Positions 59,353 to 64,000 of a stretch of 64,000 nt of DNA are shown here, one piece after another. Each line of letters begins with the position of its first letter. Positions within the stretch are counted from its first letter, which is position 1. The stretch is from Tessaracoccus antarcticus (lineage in GTDB: Bacteria > Actinomycetota > Actinomycetes > Propionibacteriales > Propionibacteriaceae): the NCBI RefSeq assembly GCF_003688855.1, contig NZ_REFW01000001.1:248001-312000 (forward strand), given 5' to 3'. The translations under genes and the position numbers were made by a program. Below the pieces are notes generated by a model. That model did no database searches and was not told where the DNA came from. It was given only the letters and a program-made list of their open reading frames with translations.

Positions 59353-62300
59353 GTGTTCAAGCGCATCGCCATCGTCAACCGCGGTGAGGCAGCCATGCGG
59401 CTGATCCATGCCGTCCGCGATCTCAACGCGGAGCATCCTGACCGGGAGCCGGTCACCACGATCGCCCTGTGCACCGACGCCGAGCGCTCGGCCATGTTCG
59501 CACGCGAGGCCGACGAGTCGTACCCCATCGGGCCAGCCTCGGAGCGTCCCTACCTCAACCATCAACTCCTGGCCCGCGTGCTCACCGAGGTCAGGGCCGA
59601 CGCCGTGTGGGTGGGCTGGGGCTTCGTGGCAGAGGATGCCGCCTTCGCGGACCTCGTCGACTCCCTGGGCATCACCTTCATAGGGCCCTCCGGCGACGCC
59701 ATGCGCAAGCTGGGCGACAAGATCGGCTCGAAGCTCATTGCCGAGGAGGTCGGGGTCCCCGTGGCGCCGTGGTCGCGTGGCGCCGTCGACACGCTCGACG
59801 ACGCGCTCGCCTCCGCGGAGCGCGTCGGCTACCCCCTCATGCTGAAGGCGACCGCGGGTGGCGGCGGCCGTGGCATTCGCAAGGTCACCTCGGCCGAGGA
59901 ACTCACCGAGGCGTACCAGCGCACCCGCGACGAGGCGCAGCGTGCCTTCGGCTCCGGCGTGGTGTTCCTCGAGAAGCTTGTCACCGGTGCCCGACACATC
60001 GAGGTGCAGCTCATCGCCGACAGCCACGGCACGGCGTGGGCCATCGGGGTGCGCGACTGCACGGTGCAGCGCCGCAACCAGAAGGTCATCGAGGAGTCCT
60101 CCTCCCCCCTGCTCACCAGTGCGCAGACTGACGAGGTGAAGGCATCCGCGGAGCGCCTGGCGCTGGCCGTCGGCTACGAGGGGGCCGGCACGGTGGAGTT
60201 CCTCTACCACCCCGGCGAGAAGCTGTTCGCATTCCTCGAGGTCAACACGCGCCTGCAGGTGGAACATCCCATCACCGAGGTCACCAACCAGTTCGACCTC
60301 GTCCGGGCCCAGATCCATGTGGCGGCCGGAGGTCGTCTGGAGGAGCGACCCACCGAGTTCGGTCATGCCGTCGAGGCTCGCCTCAACGCCGAGGACCCGG
60401 ACCGCGACTTCGCTCCCGCCCCCGGCCTCATCACCCGTCTCGACCTGCCCGCAGGGCCGGGCATCCGCGTCGACACGGGCGTGACGGAGGGTGACACGAT
60501 CCCCGCCGACTTCGACTCGATGATCGCCAAGATCATCGCCCACGGCCGCACGCGCAGCGAGGCACTCGGCCGACTGCGCCGCGCCATGGCGGAGACCACC
60601 GTGGTCATCGACGGCGGCGCCACCAACAAGAGCTTCATCCTGGAACTGCTCCGCCACCGCGAGGTGACGGGCCCGGCCGAGGGTCAGGACTGGGCCGACA
60701 CCGCCTGGATCGACCGCATCCGCGCCGACGGCGGCCTCGTGGCGGACCGGCACGCCGGTGTCGCGCTCGTGGTGGCCGCCATCGAGGCCTACGAGGAGTC
60801 CACCTCCTTCGAGACCGAACGATTGCTGGCCACGGCCCGCGGTGGCCGGCCGCAGACGCAGCACGGCTCCGGGCTGAAGGTGGACCTGAAGCTGCGCGGC
60901 GCCGCCCACACAGTCACCACCTACGCCATCGCCCCCGGCCGCTACAGGGTGGTCGTCGACGGCCAGCCCACCGAGGCCGAGATCAACCGCCTCGACGACG
61001 TCCACGGCCGCATCACCGTCGGCGACGAACACCACCGGATCATCTCCGCCATGCACGGCCCCCTCCACCTCATCGAGGTGGACGGCGTCACGCACCGCGT
61101 CTCCCGCGACGAGGGCGGCGTGATGCGCTCCCCCGCCCCCGCCCTCGTAGTGGCCACTCCGGTTGCCGTCGGCGACGTGGTGGAGGCCGGCGCCACGATC
61201 GTCGTCCTCGAGTCCATGAAAATGGAAACCGCCATCCACGCACCCTTCGCCGCCCGCGTGAGGGAACTGCTCGTCATGACGGGCTCACAGGTGGAGTCCA
61301 TGGCGCCTCTGGTGCGCCTCGAGCCCCTGGGCGACGGCGTCGAGGTGGCCGCCGTGGAGGCGACCGCCGTGTACGTCCCCACCCGCCACGAGCGCCCGGA
61401 CCCGGCTGGACGGGCACACACCCTGGTGGCGGACCTGTCTGCCACCCTCATGGGCTTCGACATCGACCCGTCCTCCACGACGCTGCCCAGCTACCTGAAG
61501 GTCCGGGAGGAGGCGCTGGCCGCCGGGGCCGACGTCATGGCCGACGAGATCCAGCTACTGAGGCTGTTCGCCGACCTTGCCGAGCTGAGCCGCAACCGTC
61601 CGTTCGACGAGCAGAGCAGCACGGAACTTCGCGTGCACTCCGATCGTGAGCACTTCCACCGATACCTGACCACGCTCGATGCCGAACGCGCCGGGCTTCC
61701 CACGCAGTTCGTCGACCGCTTGTCGGCCGCCCTGCGCCACTACGGCGTCGACACGCTGGAGCGTTCACCGGAGCTGGAGGGGGCCGTCTTCCGCATCTTC
61801 CTGGCGCAGAAACGCATCGCCTCCGACGTGCCACTGGTGCTCGGCATCCTCGACCGCTGGATTGCGGAAGAAGCCCCCGACACCGACCGTGCCGCCTCCG
61901 CGCGTGCCCAGCTGGAACGCCTCGTGCGCGCCACCCAGCTCCGGTTCCCCGCCGTGGGTGACCTGGCCCGCTCCGTCCGGTTCCGCTGGTTCGACCAGCC
62001 GCTGGTGGACGAGCAGCGGGTCGCCGTCGTGGCCGGGGTGGGTGACGAGGTCGAGTACCTCGCCGAGCATCCGGATGCCCCCGACTACGACGAGCGCATC
62101 GCGACGCTGGCCGCCATCCCGGAATGGACCGCAAACTTTCTGGCCACCCGGCTGGGCCCGGGCACACCCGCCCACGAGCCCATGCTGGAGGTGCTGCTGC
62201 GGAAGTACTACAGCGAGCACGAACTCACGGGTGTGACCAGGCTCACGGTGGACGGCCGCTCCGTCATCGTCGCCGACCATGTCCTCGACGGCCGTCCGCG

Positions 62301-64000
62301 CCTTTTCGTGGGGACGGTCGGGACGGCCGAAGAACTGGCCGCCGACGGCGCGCTCGCAACACTGGTGGCCCAGCAGGTGGCCGCCCGCACCCCGGGCCAC
62401 GACGCCGTCGTCGAACTGTACGTGGCCTGGCCGGGTCACCCCGACGGGGATGAGCTGTCCCACGAACTCCTCCGGCGGTTGCGGTCCTGGACGTGGGACC
62501 CGGCGGTGCACCGCGTCGCCGTCGGCGTGTGCACGGACAACGGCACCGTGGACTACCGCACGTTCCTGTTCTCAGCGGAAGGGATTGAGGAGGACGAACG
62601 CATCCGCGACCTGCACCCGATGGCTGGGCGGCAACTGGACCTGTGGCGTCTGCGTGAGTTCCACACCACGCGCCTCCCCGCGCCCGCCGACGTGCTGCTG
62701 TTCGACTGCGTCGCCAAGTCCAACCCCGGCGACCGCCGCCTCGTGGCGATGGCGCAGGTCCGCCAGCTCGCCGTCATCCGCGACGACAGCGGTGCGCTCA
62801 TCAGCATCCCGCACGCCGAGCGGGCCGTTGCCAACTGCCTGGAGGCCATTCGGCGCACCCGCTCCGCCCTCGGAGCTGCCGGCGCCCGCCTGGACGTGAA
62901 CCACGTCTGGGTGCACGTGTGGCCGGAGATCGACGCCGACCTCGCCGACATCACCCCGCTGAAGGACCGGATCACCCCGCTCTCCGACGGCGCGGGCATC
63001 GAGGAGGTGTTGTGTCAGGGTCGGTTCGTCCGCGGCAACCGGCTCATCCCCCTGGCGGTGCGTTTCCACGCCCAGCCCGGCGCCGGGGTGACCACCACGA
63101 TCACGGCCCCACCCTCCGAGCCCCTGAAACCCCTCGACGACTACGCCGGCAAGGTGTTGCGCGCCCGCCGTCGCGGACTCGTGTACCCGTATGAGTTGAC
63201 GTCGGCGCTGGCCGGCGACGGCGGCACCCTCACGGAACTCGACCTCGACGCCGACGGCCGCCTCGTGGAGGTGGACCGTGAACCGGGCCTCAACAAGGCG
63301 GGCATCATCGCCGCCCGCGTCACCACGCCGACGACGCTCCACCCGGAGGGCATCACCCGCATCGTGCTCTCGGGCGACCCCACCAGGGGGCTCGGCGCCG
63401 TTGCGGAGCCGGAGTGCGCCCGCATCATCGCGGCCATCGACCTGGCCGAGCAGCTGGGCGTCCCTGTGGAGTGGTTCACACTCTCCTCCGGAGCCCGCAT
63501 CTCCATGGACTCCGGCACGGAGAACATGGACTGGGTGGGGGCGGCGCTGCGTCGCATCGTCGAGTTCACGCAGGCGGGCGGCGAGATCAACGTCGTCGTG
63601 GCCGGCATCAACGTGGGCGCCCAGCCGTACTGGAACGCCGAGGCCACCATGCTCATGCACACCAAGGGCATCCTCGTGATGACCCCCGACTCGGCCATGG
63701 TGCTGACGGGCAAGCAGTCGCTGGACTTCTCCGGCGGCGTCTCCGCCGAGGACAACTTCGGTATCGGCGGCTACGACCGGGTGATGGGCCCCAACGGCCA
63801 GGCGCAGTACTGGGCGCGTGACCTGGGCGCGGCCATGGCCATTCTGATCTCCCACTACGACCACACGTTCGTGGCCAGTGGCGAGACGGGGCCCCGCCGT
63901 GCACCCACCAGCGACCCCGTCGAGCGTGACGTGTCCTCGTACCCGCACGCGGGCGAGTTCGCGACGGTGGGTCAGATCTTTTCCGCGGAGTACAACAAGG
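59353..64000 (+). CDS. single-chain acyl-CoA carboxylase (partial)
   Basis: This frame stays open to the window edge (1549 codons so far). It starts with GTG, 6 bases after AGGAGG. Residues 1-450 are a biotin carboxylase (KRIAIVNRGEAAMR, then KATAGGGGRGIRKV, and EVNTRLQVEHPITE). Biotin attaches to Lys623 in ESMKMET. A central region of about 550 residues follows. From about 1200 a carboxyltransferase begins (GLVYPYEL, AEQLGVPVEWF, GINVGAQPYWNAEA, LDFSGGVSAEDNFGIGG). All activities in one chain resemble the long-chain acyl-CoA carboxylase of mycobacteria. It probably makes malonyl- or methylmalonyl-CoA. The C-terminus is cut off by the window. Confidence 0.93.
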   Translation, partial: MFKRIAIVNRGEAAMRLIHAVRDLNAEHPDREPVTTIALCTDAERSAMFAREADESYPIGPASERPYLNHQLLARVLTEVRADAVWVGWGFVAEDAAFADLVDSLGITFIGPSGDAMRKLGDKIGSKLIAEEVGVPVAPWSRGAVDTLDDALASAERVGYPLMLKATAGGGGRGIRKVTSAEELTEAYQRTRDEAQRAFGSGVVFLEKLVTGARHIEVQLIADSHGTAWAIGVRDCTVQRRNQKVIEESSSPLLTSAQTDEVKASAERLALAVGYEGAGTVEFLYHPGEKLFAFLEVNTRLQVEHPITEVTNQFDLVRAQIHVAAGGRLEERPTEFGHAVEARLNAEDPDRDFAPAPGLITRLDLPAGPGIRVDTGVTEGDTIPADFDSMIAKIIAHGRTRSEALGRLRRAMAETTVVIDGGATNKSFILELLRHREVTGPAEGQDWADTAWIDRIRADGGLVADRHAGVALVVAAIEAYEESTSFETERLLATARGGRPQTQHGSGLKVDLKLRGAAHTVTTYAIAPGRYRVVVDGQPTEAEINRLDDVHGRITVGDEHHRIISAMHGPLHLIEVDGVTHRVSRDEGGVMRSPAPALVVATPVAVGDVVEAGATIVVLESMKMETAIHAPFAARVRELLVMTGSQVESMAPLVRLEPLGDGVEVAAVEATAVYVPTRHERPDPAGRAHTLVADLSATLMGFDIDPSSTTLPSYLKVREEALAAGADVMADEIQLLRLFADLAELSRNRPFDEQSSTELRVHSDREHFHRYLTTLDAERAGLPTQFVDRLSAALRHYGVDTLERSPELEGAVFRIFLAQKRIASDVPLVLGILDRWIAEEAPDTDRAASARAQLERLVRATQLRFPAVGDLARSVRFRWFDQPLVDEQRVAVVAGVGDEVEYLAEHPDAPDYDERIATLAAIPEWTANFLATRLGPGTPAHEPMLEVLLRKYYSEHELTGVTRLTVDGRSVIVADHVLDGRPRLFVGTVGTAEELAADGALATLVAQQVAARTPGHDAVVELYVAWPGHPDGDELSHELLRRLRSWTWDPAVHRVAVGVCTDNGTVDYRTFLFSAEGIEEDERIRDLHPMAGRQLDLWRLREFHTTRLPAPADVLLFDCVAKSNPGDRRLVAMAQVRQLAVIRDDSGALISIPHAERAVANCLEAIRRTRSALGAAGARLDVNHVWVHVWPEIDADLADITPLKDRITPLSDGAGIEEVLCQGRFVRGNRLIPLAVRFHAQPGAGVTTTITAPPSEPLKPLDDYAGKVLRARRRGLVYPYELTSALAGDGGTLTELDLDADGRLVEVDREPGLNKAGIIAARVTTPTTLHPEGITRIVLSGDPTRGLGAVAEPECARIIAAIDLAEQLGVPVEWFTLSSGARISMDSGTENMDWVGAALRRIVEFTQAGGEINVVVAGINVGAQPYWNAEATMLMHTKGILVMTPDSAMVLTGKQSLDFSGGVSAEDNFGIGGYDRVMGPNGQAQYWARDLGAAMAILISHYDHTFVASGETGPRRAPTSDPVERDVSSYPHAGEFATVGQIFSAEYNK

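Noticed and set aside
59107-61239. 710-codon open frame on the minus strand
   Set aside because: It lies antisense to the biotin carboxylase, which has clear motifs. Its translation is His/Asp/Gly-rich shadow sequence caused by high GC codon bias.
1-64000. CRISPR array, tRNA or rRNA genes
   Set aside because: No regularly spaced repeats, no tRNA-type T-loop with paired acceptor ends and no rRNA segments were recognised by eye. A covariance-model scan would be decisive.

Overview
The window is high-GC DNA with short intergenic gaps, frequent GTG/TTG starts, ATGA/GTGA start-stop overlaps and strong AGGAGG ribosome-binding sites. The gene set (mycothiol-style DinB protein, fused single-chain acyl-CoA carboxylase, rpsF-ssb-rpsR-rplI order, MpaB/DUF2236 oxygenase, SipW/TasA-type secretion) points to an actinobacterium. 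A member of the Propionibacteriaceae is my inference from overall style, not something the sequence proves. No rRNA, tRNA, CRISPR array, transposase or phage gene was seen.

Layout. 0-6 kb: DinB protein, metE behind a cobalamin riboswitch, a DUF2071 protein, and a divergent VOC dioxygenase/MarR pair with visible operators. 6-12 kb: an accessory stretch with an ECF sigma factor operon, orphan membrane and lipoproteins, a small winged-helix regulator, an Ohr peroxidase, and four long gene-free gaps that each carry a copy of a dispersed palindrome-associated repeat. 12-15 kb: MpaB oxygenase, a tandem pair of NAD(P)-binding paralogues, a small Cys protein and a lipoprotein. 15-20.6 kb: a FadR-type regulator with two operators, a class V aminotransferase and a sugar-type ABC importer lacking its ATPase. 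20.6-22.5 kb: rpsF-ssb-rpsR-rplI. 22.6-26 kb: acyl-CoA synthetase, membrane-rhodanese fusion and SGNH hydrolase in one operon. 26-27.3 kb: ogt, then three tiny genes encoding related NPG-repeat proteins. 27.4-31 kb: GPH symporter and GH13 alpha-glucosidase. 30.8-33.4 kb: MarR regulator and a DHA2 efflux pump with a long tail. 33.5-35.8 kb: polar amino-acid ABC importer. 35.9-39 kb: YcaQ-like DNA glycosylase divergent from endonuclease IV, plus a 2-hydroxyacid dehydrogenase. 39-45.7 kb: aspartase, pta-ackA and ilvD. 45.9-49.2 kb: SDR, PlsC and alkyl-DHAP synthase-like genes, a possible ether-lipid operon. 49.3-55.6 kb: sulfatase-like membrane protein, a GH5 homologue without its catalytic glutamates, LctP-type permease and a PaiB-like protein. 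55.7-59 kb: a kinase-less Hpt/response-regulator pair next to a SipW/TasA-like secretion module. 59.35 kb to the edge: a giant acyl-CoA carboxylase cut off by the window end.

How it fits together. Central carbon genes (aspartase, pta-ackA, LctP permease, acyl-CoA carboxylase) suit a fermentative or facultative lifestyle. Sugar ABC, GPH symporter and GH13 genes indicate oligosaccharide use. The most unusual items are the NPG-repeat gene triplet, the candidate ether-lipid operon, the SipW/TasA module beside an orphan phosphorelay, the active-site-dead GH5 homologue and the repeat family confined to 7.4-11.9 kb.
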